The notes beneath the pieces were generated by a model. The model worked only from the letters and a program-made list of their open reading frames with translations, had not been told where the DNA came from and made no database searches. Positions 39,285 to 50,000 of a stretch of 64,000 nucleotides of DNA are shown here, piece after piece; within the stretch, counting starts at the first letter, position 1, and each line of letters begins with the position of its first letter. This stretch comes from Siderastrea radians (lineage: Eukaryota; Cnidaria; Anthozoa; Scleractinia; Rhizangiidae). The position numbers and the translations under genes were made by a program. Location of the stretch: the NCBI GenBank assembly GCA_964017195.1, contig OZ024898.1, forward strand, positions 5,667,482-5,731,481, written 5' to 3'.

Positions 39285-39775
39285 TGAGAGCAAGAACTGA
39301 GTCCATTCATATCTTCCACTCGGTACATGTGAGCATTAGGAGAGCTTGCCATCTTTGATAACTCCTCAATTCCAGCAAGATATTCCCCAACAGCCACTAC
39401 GAACACTTCAATCCCTGACTGTTTGAGTTTTAAAGCTTTTTCTAATGCAGGAGCCCTGGGCTGCTTTCTAATTAACGTCAATTGTTTCTTGATATTTGCT
39501 TGGCCGTCTGTGACAATAAGCACTCTCTTAAAGCTGCCGTCAGTGATCCAAACCTTGGATCCTCAAACATTTGATAACACATTTCCAATGGTTCTGGGTA
39601 AAAGTTTTCCCGCCACTTCGTTTGAGCATGCGCAGTTTTTCAGCGGCTTTTTCATTGGTTGTGAAGTTAAGGACGATGTTTCCTGTCGTTGCTTTAGTGA
39701 CGACATCGTGTCGCGACACAGCTTTTGATTTTGGAATCATTTGTTTGATAGCCTGCTTTCCCCTGTTGAATTTGT
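39285..39775 (-). pseudogene. von Willebrand factor A domain pseudogene
   Basis: Minus-strand fragments of one VWA domain: KRSGGKTFTQ (about 39600), MFEDPRFG (about 39560), FKRVLIVTDGQA (about 39510) and GIEVFVVAVGEY with a following HMYRVED (about 39400-39310). The fragments lie in three different frames, so there are at least two frameshifts. No introns are visible within it, and there is no Met start or signal peptide. VWA domains are common in cnidarian extracellular proteins; this copy cannot make one as it stands. Confidence 0.8.
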
Positions 39776-39792
39776 AGTCAATATTATTATTA

Positions 39793-39900
39793 TCGCACCG
39801 GTATCGCAGAGGTCAGGGTTCGAATCCCGGCAAGCCTGATTTTTTCAGGCTTTCTTTTTGCAACTGCATAAGTTGTGTTAATAACTGAGAGGATCTTCTT
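39793..39900 (+). repeat. Probable tRNA-derived SINE fragment
   Basis: Has a Pol III B-box-like GGTTCGAATCCCGG at 39818-39831, followed by a CAAGCCTGA / TCAGGCTT hairpin. No convincing A box upstream; an (ATT)n tract touches the left side. Confidence 0.5.
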
Positions 39901-41259
39901 TACATTTATTATTATTATTAGTAATAAATATTATTATTATTATTATGATTATTATTCGAGCTGGATGAATCAATGATGTAAACCATATCGTATTAGGTAA
40001 ACAACTAACAACATACATGTAGTCTAACTTAAAATTAACTGAAGGCGAACGTATGCATTTTTATTCTTACTTGATTTTACATGGGCATCAAAGGATCAGA
40101 TCACACCAAAAAGTGTGTTGATTCTCTCTTCCGAGTAGTCTGATAAAAGGAAGTGAAACACTTCAGGTTTTGCGTAGGGCCTTCCCGTTTAAAACTATCG
40201 TACTTTGACTGATAAACCTTCATGTCCTTTTCTGTGGCCTATGTGCATTGCTCTCTCCGCCGCAGAGGTTCAATGACCTACTTTTTCGCCTGCACTCACT
40301 TTTTCAGCGGATTCTTCCCGTGGAGCCTCCTGCGGAGGAGAGAGTGCGCGTTGCTTGGTATTCGTCTATTAATTATCAATTTTAAAATTTAATTTGAACT
40401 CACCTTTAATTCTTAACAATTTTCAATTTTCTTAAAATTCATAATTTTCCACGTACTATAAAAAAGCAATGCTGATTCAACGGTGGGGAAACTGTATATT
40501 TACCAATATTTCAAAAGGCATAGCCTTTCTTCTTCAGGGTCTTACAGAGAATGACTCTAAGGGCAAAAACATTACAATTTAAACTAAGGGTATAAAATAT
40601 GATACTAAAATAACAACTAAAGCAGCTTGTATTACAACGTTTAAAAACTGGCGTAAAAAATAAAAACGTTACGATTTGAAATTTATATTTAAAAGAAGCT
40701 AATATTACAACGTTAAAAAACTGGCGAAAAAACTAAAAACGTTATGATTTAAAATTTGAAAAATATATAACATAAGTAGGCTACGTGATACTATAATAAC
40801 ATAAGCTTAAGTGATAGGGATAACGTACCGCGTAAAACAGGATCCGGTACTTTTAGAGGGTCCACAATAGGGTTCTCAGATCCCGCCATCCCGCCTATTT
40901 TTTCCTGTTAATCCCGCCGTCCCGCCCTTCTTTAAGTCGAAATCCCGATCCCGCGCAAATTTTTAAATAGTTTTCTATGTTCATGATGAAAACATCACAT
41001 ACCTTTTATACAACGGATAGCAGACAAGTTTTTCTGGACAGTTTTTAAACAACGGATAGCAGACAAACACGTTTTTATGGTCGACGTTTTTGTGGTCTCA
41101 ATATAGCCACTAATGACACTACCGTGTGTTTTGTTTGTGTTATTCTGTTTTACCTTAAATGACAAACAAAGCAGCAAGGCTGATCTGACTACGTAGAAAG
41201 ATTTGACTCTGCAAGACATCAACACGACACTAAAAGAACTTTAACAGATCAGGGTTGCA

Positions 41260-41304
41260 GCCGTAGACAGCTGTTTCGCTCTACTTAGAGCTCATCAGTA
41301 CGGC
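41260..41304 (-). ncRNA. Hammerhead ribozyme motif, left arm
   Basis: Exact inverse of the right-arm motif, read on the minus strand, with the same stems and core. The two motifs are head to head, 27 bp apart. Confidence 0.85.
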
Positions 41305-41331
41305 ATAGCAAGATGCTATGCAAGATGCTAT

Positions 41332-41376
41332 GCCGTACTGATGAGCTCTAAGTAGAGCGAAACAGCTGTCTACGGC
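41332..41376 (+). ncRNA. Hammerhead ribozyme motif, right arm
   Basis: Stem I GCCGTA / TACGGC; core CTGATGA; stem II GCTCTA / TAGAGC with a two-base loop; core GAAA; stem III AC/GT with loop AGCT; GTC cleavage predicted after 41370. All core residues match the consensus for type I minimal hammerheads. Confidence 0.85.
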
Positions 41377-41975
41377 TGCAACCCTGATCTGTTAAAGTTC
41401 TTTTAGTGTCGTGTTGATGTCTTGCAGAGTCAAATCTTTCTACGTAGTCAGATCAGCCTTGCTGCTTTGTATGTCATTTGAGTATTTCTTTGGCTGATTA
41501 GGTCTGGTTTACTAGATCCTACGTACACGTGCAGCATTTTCGTTTTCGTCCTTTGCTGATATTGTTCTACTGTTTTACCTTACCTTGTCCAGGTATTAGT
41601 GAAAAGATTGTTTGTTACGATATTCTCGGTCCAGTTTTTTTTTTCGAAGACAACCAACTGAATAATTAAAAGAAGGAGTGGCTGTGCAGTGGGTAGCGCG
41701 TCGGGGTTTTGACCTTAAGGTCGGTGCGTTCCTTAGACACAAACATTTTCTCCACAGTTTCTCTGCACCCAGCTAGATGTAAATGGGTGTATCCTTAGAC
41801 AAGGCTGGGGCACAAATGTCATACAAGATCGGTCCAGTAATGAGGTCTGCAAAACTGAAATATAATGCAGAAAAGATTTATAAAAGTTGACTTACCTAAC
41901 AGTTTAATTCAAAGTTTTCAGCGTCATTACTTGCCTTCAGAAAATCTCTGCTGGGAAGGGCTGTGGCTAAAAGTG

Positions 41976-42135
41976 GGACGGGGACGCGGGGACGCGGGGA
42001 CGCGGGGATGCGGGGATGCGGGGACGCGGGGACGCGGGGACGCGGGGACGCGGGGACGCGGGGACGCGGGGACGCGGGGACGCGGGGACGCGGGGACGCG
42101 GGGACGCGGGGACGCGGGGACGCGGGGACGCGTGT
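41976..42135. repeat. (GACGCGGGG)n minisatellite
   Basis: About 17 copies of a 9-bp unit, followed by more diverged copies to 42265. Strong G/C strand bias. It gives artificial Gly/Arg/Asp-rich open frames. A diverged copy of the locus lies inverted at 42.60-42.86 kb. Confidence 0.93.
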
Positions 42136-42594
42136 TTGGGGACGTGGGGCGCAGGGCCGCGTGGGGACGTGAGATAGGGGACGCGTGGGAACGCGAGATC
42201 GGGGATGTGGGGACGGGAGTTTGGGGACGTGGAGACGTGAAAACGCGGACGCGGGGACGTGAGATCGGCAAACTAGGCGATGTTTCGGCCGTTTGGTTGT
42301 CTAATATGTAGTGGAAACAATAAACTCTACATGAACCACCGAAAAAAACCGTAAAAAGTACCGGATCCTGTAGTAAAGGATCTAATCAGCAGAAAATAAA
42401 GAACCAAATAAGATAAAAAAGCAATGCTGATTCAATGGTAGGGAAACAGCAGGTATATTTTAACCAATATTTCAAAAGGCACAGCCTTTCTTCTTCAGGG
42501 TCTTACAGGGTCTTTCTCTGTAAGACCCTGAAGAAGAATTAATTATAATTTTGATTCTTGGAACTAATGAGGGCAAAAAGAAACTAAATAGGTC

Positions 42595-42862
42595 GAAAAT
42601 GCCACTATAATGCAACCAAATGGCTGAAACATCGCTTAGTTTCCCACAGTATCCGCTTTTCCGTTCTCACATCCCCACTTCTCCGACATCCCCGACATCA
42701 CGTCCCCGCGTCCCCGATTTCGCGTCCCCACGCGTCCCCTATCTCACGTCCTCACAAGTCCATGCGTCCCACGTCCCCAAACACGCGTCCCTACGTCCCT
42801 GTCCCCACTTCCCCGTCCCACTTTTAGCCACAGCCGCTCGGAAGTGTTCTTTTCGAAGATAG
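42595..42862. repeat. Inverted, diverged copy of the minisatellite locus
   Basis: CCAAATGGCTGAAACATCGC corresponds to the inverse of 42260-42300, and CACTTTTAGCCACAGCC to the inverse of 41960-41980; between them are CGTCCCC-type repeats. The minisatellite and its flanks therefore moved or duplicated as a unit. Confidence 0.75.
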
Positions 42863-43265
42863 GTATTCCACTCTTTTCATAATATATTGCAACAAAATTT
42901 ATGATGTCGAATACCTCGTTTTCGGCGACCGTCGTTACATTACCGTCCGCCGGTGTTGCCATACCTGCTAGACTAACCATAGCTGTTCCAACCAACGTTC
43001 AATGGAAGGGATCGCAAAAGTCAAGAACGTAGACGAGGCCAAGAAATGCAACACGACAGGTGACTTGATACCTCTTTCTCGTGATGAAAGTGACGAGAAT
43101 AGAAATGTCCGAAATTAACACAAAACATCACAAGAACTCATACTTGTTTGACATTCAGGCTACTCTGCCTTGGCCGATTCATTATTTAAAAGCCGACACA
43201 CTTCATACACAAAGGATCTATTTGTATCAGCCTGCGCTGGTAAAATCATGCAGTCTCGTAAAAAT

Positions 43266-43455
43266 TCAAATACCGTATCCCGCTACTTTCCCCTTGCGAT
43301 TCTCGCCTCCCGACTCCTTAAAAACACAAAATCCCGCTCCCGCTCGTAATTGAAATTCCCGCTTCCTGCTCCTGTTTTCAGCTCCCATCCCGAATATCGC
43401 CACAAAAATTAGCCAAATCACGCATCCCGCCAAACCTATTGTGGACCCTCCTTTT
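43266..43455. repeat. ATCCCGC-rich repeat, third locus
   Basis: Array of TCCCGCTCCCGC and ATCCCGCC motifs ending CCTATTGTGGACCCTCC, the inverse of GGGTCCACAATAGG at 40857-40871. Related in style to the GPCR-intron insertion at 18.9 kb. Confidence 0.6.
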
Positions 43456-43669
43456 ATTTTGTGAGGGTAGTCCTTGCAAAGTTTACTCAGTTTCCGATAC
43501 TTTTCCACCCCCTTCTCCTTCTTTACGTTTAATTTAAAAATCGCGAAAAAATTCGCTCAGAGTTATGGGAACTCGCACTATGATCCTGTGATAGCATTTT
43601 TGGATTGAGTGAAATCTCCTGGAGATAATTAAGAAAAAAGGCTAAAACATTTGGGGGAAAAGGTATCCA

Positions 43670-44030
43670 CGTGTAATCCCCCCTTAAAGAGCGCCGCCCT
43701 CGAATAAGCGCCGCATTCATCCACAACAATGCGGCACCTAATCGAAGCATATCAGACTGAATCAATGTTGGAGGAGCCAAACTAATAAACAAGTACGGTA
43801 CAAGTCAATCTAAACCAGCCTTCGAAATTTATTATCACGTTTTTCAGTTCGAAGTGTGTACATTTCATTATTTTTCTTTGTTAACATTTGCTTGTTATCG
43901 TTTACAAATATTATGCTGTTTTAAAGAGCGCCGCCCTCAAATAAGCGACGCCCCCGAATAAGCGCTGCATCTGAAACACTAAAAATTTAAAGAGCGTGGA
44001 GGCGTTTACTCGAGTAAATACGGTAAATGT
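43670..44030. repeat. AATAAGCGCCG-rich element next to gene 3
   Basis: Clusters of TCGAATAAGCGCCGC at both sides and an end ACTCGAGTAAATACGGT; relative of the 38.1-kb element. It ends about 60 bp before the promoter module of gene 3. Confidence 0.65.
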
Positions 44031-44089
44031 TTTTGCATCTCAAAAAAATATTAGCTTAGAGAGCTGACCAGAAACCCGTACATCGTCCC

Positions 44090-44132
44090 CCTTCCGGTTA
44101 TTTTCCCGCCAAATTTTGAAATCACGTGACAC
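44090..44132 (+). promoter_or_regulatory. Promoter module of pRiA4b-like gene 3
   Basis: CCTTCCGG, TTTTCCCGCC and AATCACGTGAC, about 37 bp before the ATG, as in genes 1 and 2. Confidence 0.65.
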
Positions 44133-44166
44133 GCCCTGGCCTTCTCGTTGACACCGTCACAACAAC

Positions 44167-45003
44167 ATGGCTACGGCATGTGTTTCTTGCACAGTTTCTC
44201 CGCCAAAAGACCCCAAATCTGTGCCTTTGTATAAGTTTAAGATAACTCTAAAAAAGGATAACTGTAGACCACAAGGCGGGCGATGGAGAAGAGTCGTTGT
44301 TCCAGCAAATTTCTCGCTTTTGGAGTTACATGTGGTGATTCAAGTTGTCTTCGGCTGGGAAAACAATCATCTTCACCTATTTATGCGTAGTGGCAAACGT
44401 GGCTCTCATTTTCTAGACTTTGTGATGTATAAAGTCAAAGATCACGAGGACGACGAGCCAACTCCAGATACCAAAGAAGAGCGCATTTACAAGCTCTCCG
44501 ATGTTTTCAACCATCAACTTTCTTCAATGGAGTATGGATACGACTTGAATGTGTCGATTGAAGAAGAAGCAGTTTGGGAACATGAAATCAAGTTTGAAGG
44601 AGTCGTTGACGCAGACCCAATGCTTAATTATCCTGCTTGCGTTCAGGGAAAATGGGCAAATCGCATGGAAGACCATCAAGACGAGAATGAAGGAGGAACA
44701 CTTCGTCCTGAGTTCGCTGGAAAAGACTTCAACCTGCAAGAAACACAGCAAAAGCTACAAAGTGTCTTCGATGGAAAATGGCCGCTCAAAGTCGACAATA
44801 AGACTCTACCACAGTGCTATCTCTGCGCCTATCAACACTGTTCGAAGTGTAATGGAAAATGCTGTGATTATTGTATCAAGGCGGACATTGTAAACAATCC
44901 GGATCTTGTTGCAAGGAAGGAGGTAGAAGAGGAGGCTGAATTTGAACAAAAAGTTGAGGATGTGAAAATGTATCTGAGAGCTTTTTTCGGCTGGGAAGGA
45001 TAG
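44167..45003 (+). CDS. pRiA4b ORF-3-like protein, paralogue 3 (278 aa, intronless)
   Basis: Single open frame. The N-terminal two thirds carry the PF07929-type motifs (LYKFKITLKK, GGRWRRVVVPANFSLLELHV, VIQVVFGWENNHLHLF, WEHEIKFEGVVDADP, NYPACVQG); the C-terminal third has CYLCAYQHCSKCNGKCCDYC and an acidic coiled tail. It reads straight through both sites where genes 1 and 2 have introns. The 3' flanking sequence is still similar to that of gene 1, so it is unlikely to be a simple processed copy lacking upstream DNA, and the shared promoter argues the same. Probably expressed; role unknown. Confidence 0.88.
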   Translation: MATACVSCTVSPPKDPKSVPLYKFKITLKKDNCRPQGGRWRRVVVPANFSLLELHVVIQVVFGWENNHLHLFMRSGKRGSHFLDFVMYKVKDHEDDEPTPDTKEERIYKLSDVFNHQLSSMEYGYDLNVSIEEEAVWEHEIKFEGVVDADPMLNYPACVQGKWANRMEDHQDENEGGTLRPEFAGKDFNLQETQQKLQSVFDGKWPLKVDNKTLPQCYLCAYQHCSKCNGKCCDYCIKADIVNNPDLVARKEVEEEAEFEQKVEDVKMYLRAFFGWEG

Positions 45004-45330
45004 TGATGAACAGACTAAGAGAAGATGCTATTGGATGACTGTGAAGTTTATACATATTTATGTATTTTGGAAGTTACTGTTAAGTTGAAAAAGTGTGTTC
45101 ACTCTAATTGAGCTGCTAATATAAGGGTACATTAAATTTGATGAGCATTATTATTGATGACTGTTAAAGATTAAGGTTATTTATGTTTTGAAGTTGACAA
45201 AGTGTCTTCACATGTGTTTATATTTATATACTGATTTATATGGATGACAGAAAGGACATTTTATTCATGCCCAGTTCACTTGGGGACTTTTATAAACAGC
45301 ATATGCTGAGGCCTTGCATGCAGCAGCTAA

Positions 45331-45492
45331 AGGCACGTTTACATGGGCAATATTTGCAGTGCGATTAGCAGAGCTGCAATATTTAATGTGCTCCATATTT
45401 CGTGCAATTTAAACACAGCCACTAAATACTATAACTGTGATTGTTGTGCAACAATTTGCATTCCAAATATTGCTCATGGAAACGCACCTTCA
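45331..45492. mobile_element. MITE-like element, about 160 bp
   Basis: Ends GGCACGTTTACATGGGCAAT and ATTGCTCATGGAAACGCACC are imperfect inverted repeats; the interior repeats TTTGCAGTGC / TTGTGCAACAATTTGC-type sequence. Lies 3' of gene 3. Confidence 0.65.
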
Positions 45493-45674
45493 AGGAGGGG
45501 GACATTAGGGGGGGAGGTCTCAAATCACCAGCACAAAAAATTGACAAAAAATGCATCGAAAGGTTTAAGATCACCGAACACCACGATTCTTCAGCTACGA
45601 TCACCAAAATAGTGCACAAAAATAAGGCCAACAGCACAAACCCCAATGTCCCCCTCTTCAAACGTATTCCATTG

Positions 45675-46823
45675 TAGTTTATTTCTGAACCAAGACTACT
45701 TTGAAATTGATTTAAAGTATTCAAACAATTTTTAGAAATATGTAACTACTATGAAATTTATTAAAGATGATTAGAGTATTAAACAATTTCTAGAAATGTG
45801 AAGAAGATATCTCTTATTTGATACATGACTCCAAAGTTGCTGTAATAGGTGGGTGCCCTCAAAAATAAATTTCAAGCAATAAACAAACAGACTTAAAAAG
45901 TGACAATAAACTATCACTTTAAGCAATCTTAAAAGTTGAGTGAAAATACTTAGTACTTTAAGAAATATTAACCATTAAAAGTTCGAAATTTTACAGTAAA
46001 TGTTGGCAAAAATCTTGCCAACCAACGAACATTACTGTAAAATTTGATGAATTTAAAAGCAAATTTATGAAAAACTAATAAAGCATTTGCCTTGAATTTT
46101 CAGAAATTGCTAAGAGTGGTACATGTAAGTTCTTGACATTTGTGCAGTCTGCTTGTTTATTAGGTTGAAATTTGATATTTGTAAACAAGAAAACGTAAAC
46201 AAATGATGTCATGCGGTGTCAATGTGGTGCCCACCTATTCTACGTAATTTTCTCAGTAACATGCCATGCAATCTTTGAGAATGTCACATTTTCGGTAATT
46301 TCCCTTGCAGCTGCTACCACTGTTGTCACACAACACTTTGCTTGGCGACACTGTTATTAGCTGCTAGGGAGTCTGCATTATGGATGAAGGCCTCAGACCT
46401 TCCCAGTGTCAATCACCTTGAAACAACTGCCAGGGAGAGTAGGAGGTCTTACAATGTGTAATAAGATTGCACAATTTGAAATGGATTTTTATGCCGAGAG
46501 AAAACATTTTGAGATGTGTATATGCACTCTTCTGGAAAAATACACTAATAGATTATAGAATTTATAATAATTTATATTTTATTCATTTTGCAATTTGCTG
46601 TATCTTTTCGATCTGGTTCAAAAAGTCAAGTAAGTGTGCTGCAACCATTGTGAGACAAGCTGGGTATGAAATGAAATACTTTTTATGAGGAGAAAGTTAT
46701 CTTTGGACTAGAAATATTCTTTGAGTTTTGCTAAAAACCAATTTTGCATCTATTATTTTGCCTGAAAGTTGTCCAGGGGTTGAATTCCACTTCCGGTGAT
46801 TTCTCCCGCCAAATTTAAAATCA
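45675..46823 (+). pseudogene. Orphan upstream region of the pRiA4b-like family, with a 0.9-kb insertion
   Basis: 45675-45777 and 46697-46823 together match the sequence upstream of gene 1 (32219-32440). They include the ETS and E2F-like motifs (CACTTCCGG, TTCTCCCGCC), but the E-box is broken (TCATGTTG) and no coding sequence follows. About 0.92 kb (45778-46696) is inserted between the two parts. It looks like the remains of a fourth family copy. Confidence 0.75.
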
Positions 46824-47069
46824 TGTTGATTATCTTAAGTGTAATTTTCGAATTCGGCTTGCCGCCATTACTCAATTCCAGAGAGGAAGTGACGTAGAAG
46901 TCCCAACAACGTGGCTACTTTCTTATGAATTCGGCAGGGGGTGGGGGAGGGGGGAATCAGACTTCCCGTACGAATTTCGACTTAACACTTTGCACGGTGA
47001 GTAATATGTTCTTATATTTTCGAAATATGGAGAGAACAAAAAGTTCATAGTTTTGATCATAGTAGCACT

Positions 47070-50000
47070 TTAACGCTTATTACTTATATTTGCTCCGATT
47101 TCTGATTGGTTCATTTTGGGTTTTTCTCCTGTTGTGATTGGTTGGAGTAATTACTTTGGTTTGGTTTTACGACGCTCTACTACAAAACTGCGATTTATAC
47201 ATCAAGAAAGGTACAATCCCTTCTTAACCCCCGCCACACCCAGGGTACTCGCGGGGTACCCTTGTTTTTTGAGGCAAGAAGGTATTCTTTAAGACTTTTT
47301 TCAGTAAATCAGAAATTACAACTTTTTTCCATAACCTTTGGAGTGCTTTATTAAAATCTATACAGAAGAAATGGATGCGCGGCGATACCTGCATGTAATA
47401 CAGTATTTGCAGGACATTCTTGCTTGTATATACTTGTGTGTGTTAAGGTCAACTAGAGCTACATGATACATTAACGAGCTAAATATAATAAATAACAAAT
47501 GCATCAAGGCTCAGTGCGATTCTAACCCTCGACCTCAAAGATGATGCCTTACTGATTTAGTCTACAAAGAGAGAAAAACCTTTAAGCCCCCTTCAGTCAA
47601 ACACGATAGCCCTCACTTTTCAGTCCCTGAATCAAAATCTAAACTGACCACTCAAATGTTAGCTACTGAGAAGTTTTTTTAATTTGGTGCTGTACAAGAT
47701 TGCTCTGCAACATTCAATTCTCTTGATGAGGTCCTTAAGCTATTAAGTAGTGCTCTCTTGTGGTGTTGTTTATTATACTGTATCGAGCTTGTTTTGAACG
47801 TTTGAGAACACTGTATCTGGATGAAATCATAAGGTATGGGGCAACACCTTCGTGTCGTTCTAGGTCTTCATCAATATATTGTAAATAAGCTTTGACCCTT
47901 ATTTATTCATGAGCTCTAAGGATAAGACATCAATTCAAAGATTTAGGCCATCGAAATTGAAGGAGAATAATCTGTGCGCGTTTTCTGTGCGCTGCGTTCA
48001 TCCTTTGAGGGACTCCAGACTTTTCCTCGCACGCAAAAAGATAGCTGTTTCCCAACGAGCCTTCTTAACTGTTTATCCACGCACGTATATACAACGGGAT
48101 TCAACACAGCGTTGAGATAAGACAGCCATTTTGTTACGCTCGCACCGTCAGGATCTACGGACTCGCAGAACTTGAAACAAACACTGACAAAGATTAAGGG
48201 TGCCCAGCAGCATAAAAACGTTCCAATGACAACCGCGACCGTTTTGGCGGCTTTGAAATCGCGTTTGAATGTCTTGTAGGAGTGGTGGTTGATTGTGCTT
48301 GGCATGTGAATTTGTGCACGCAAATGTCGCCTCGCCACGCGAAACATGCTCCCATATGCCGCAATGATTATGAACAACGGTAGAAGAAAACTTGTGCACA
48401 TTACAAATAAGGCGTATCCTGGAAGACAAAGAAAGAGTCGCGTTAATTTGAATGCTTTTGTTTACACCAGTTCGTTCTTGCCAGTTTTCTCAGGTATTTT
48501 TTTACTTAGAATAATTCTAGAGGTTAATCGTTTTTCAAATATTGCGCATAAGATTAACTTTGTCCAGCGATGACTATTGGATTTCTGCGGGAGGTTATTT
48601 AAACTGTAACTGTTATGCCGGCACGAAAGAATGAAATCAAAAGTGAAATAGGCGTTTCATTTTCTCTGAAACGTGATATCTCGAACGGCTTCAAGCGTTA
48701 ATGTAACTTTATAATCCATGCATACGTGAAATTCTTAAGTGTGATCATTGAAATGAAAGTTTGAGCAGTATATTCCTGTGTTGCTTTTAAATGTTGTGTA
48801 CGCGGTGGTTCTTACTTTTATGGAGCTATACAAGGTCGTTCTATTTTCTGAGTCTATGATTAAAATCCTAAAGTGCCGAACATTCAAATGAAAGCCCCTC
48901 ACTGGCACTTGGGTGTGATTTGTAATTTTATCATTTTACAAATTTCAGCTGAAGTTTTCCGAAGAATTCCGTAAACGGCCCGAATCCTGCCGAAGATTTC
49001 CGAAGAAATAGGCTTCTGGCCTATCCTGAAGTTATAAGATCTAAACCATAAACGTACCTCCGTCGTACTTCCTCCATGGTATTGATAGCAGCGCAACGGT
49101 CATTGAATACATCCATATTCCTGCAATGATATGCATCGCCCTTTTCGTTGTCATAAACGTCTCAAAGAAATATGGTCTGGTTACTGCGATGTAACGATCT
49201 ATACTGATTGTTGTCAAACTTACAATCGAGGCTGTACCGCACAGAATGTCCACGTGCCTCCAAATCTTCACAAACGTTTCTCCAAGTAGGTAAACCGCTG
49301 ACTTTCCGTCATACAGTAGAAAAATCAGCCACACTGGCATGCTGATTACGGTTATGAAAATGTCAGCGATGCAAAGGTTGATGATGAAATAGCGAGTTAT
49401 CCGCCTCGCTGAGTGCTGTTTGTAAACAGCCAAACAGACGAAGATGTTTGCTACCAACGCAGCAACGATTAGAAGACAAACCAGCGAGGCACTAATGAAC
49501 GAAGCTGGTGTTCCAAGCAGAGTCGGTTCCATGGACTCGGTCCCTGGGGTTAAAGACGAGTTGGAATTGTTGGTCATGGAGTCATCCATCGTAGTTGGCT
49601 GTTTGTTACTGTGTGTTCTCTCGTCTTGAATGTGTTGAGAGATGATTTTAAGTCACTTTCAATGTATTTCAATGATTGCCAACTGTTGCCAAAGATTGCG
49701 GCTATTGCTAACTTGCGATAATTGCTGCAGATTTCAATTACTACCGGTAATTGCTGAATATTCCCAGTGATTATACCGATCTGCGACGATTGCCAATAAA
49801 TCTGGAAGATGTGCTAATGCTTGTATTTCCTGTCAAGACAAAGTAAAAGTCGTTATATAAGGCTGATAGTCGCATAATTTCAAGCCAACGACAACTGCAT
49901 GGCACATGTACCGAGAAAAACTGATATGTGTAATGCGCGCATTAACTTATAATAAGTATTCAAAAGAAAAACTCGATAGTAAAACATCAGCAACGTTGTA

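Larger units (their letters stand above)
41153..41485. mobile_element. Near-perfect 330-bp palindrome with two hammerhead motifs
   Basis: Left arm about 41153-41313 and right arm about 41320-41485, differing by very few bases (for example AAATGACAAACAAAGCAGC against the inverse of GCTGCTTTGTATGTCATTT). The loop is only a few bases (GCTATGCAAGATGC region). Each arm has one complete hammerhead. Confidence 0.9.
40837..42371. mobile_element. 1.53-kb element with 18-bp perfect TIRs
   Basis: ACAGGATCCGGTACTTTT at 40837-40854 is the exact inverse of 42354-42371. It encloses ATCCCG-rich sequence (40870-40965), the hammerhead palindrome (41153-41485) and the CGGGGACG minisatellite. No transposase, so non-autonomous at best. 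Confidence 0.7.
40460..42510. mobile_element. Composite locus flanked by about 95-bp direct repeats (Penelope-like ends?)
   Basis: The sequence starting AAAAAAGCAATGCTGATTCA and ending TTCTTCTTCAGGGTCTTACA occurs at 40460-40550 and again at 42415-42510 in the same orientation. Its complement has CCTGAAGAAG...GCC...GAAA, which resembles the hammerhead-type ends of Penelope-like elements but with CTGAAGA in place of CTGATGA. Other elements are nested between the repeats. Confidence 0.5.

Noticed and set aside
41865..42311. Gly/Asp/Arg-rich ORF of 148 residues
   Set aside because: Produced by the 9-bp CGGGGACG minisatellite, open in several frames on both strands; no gene signals.
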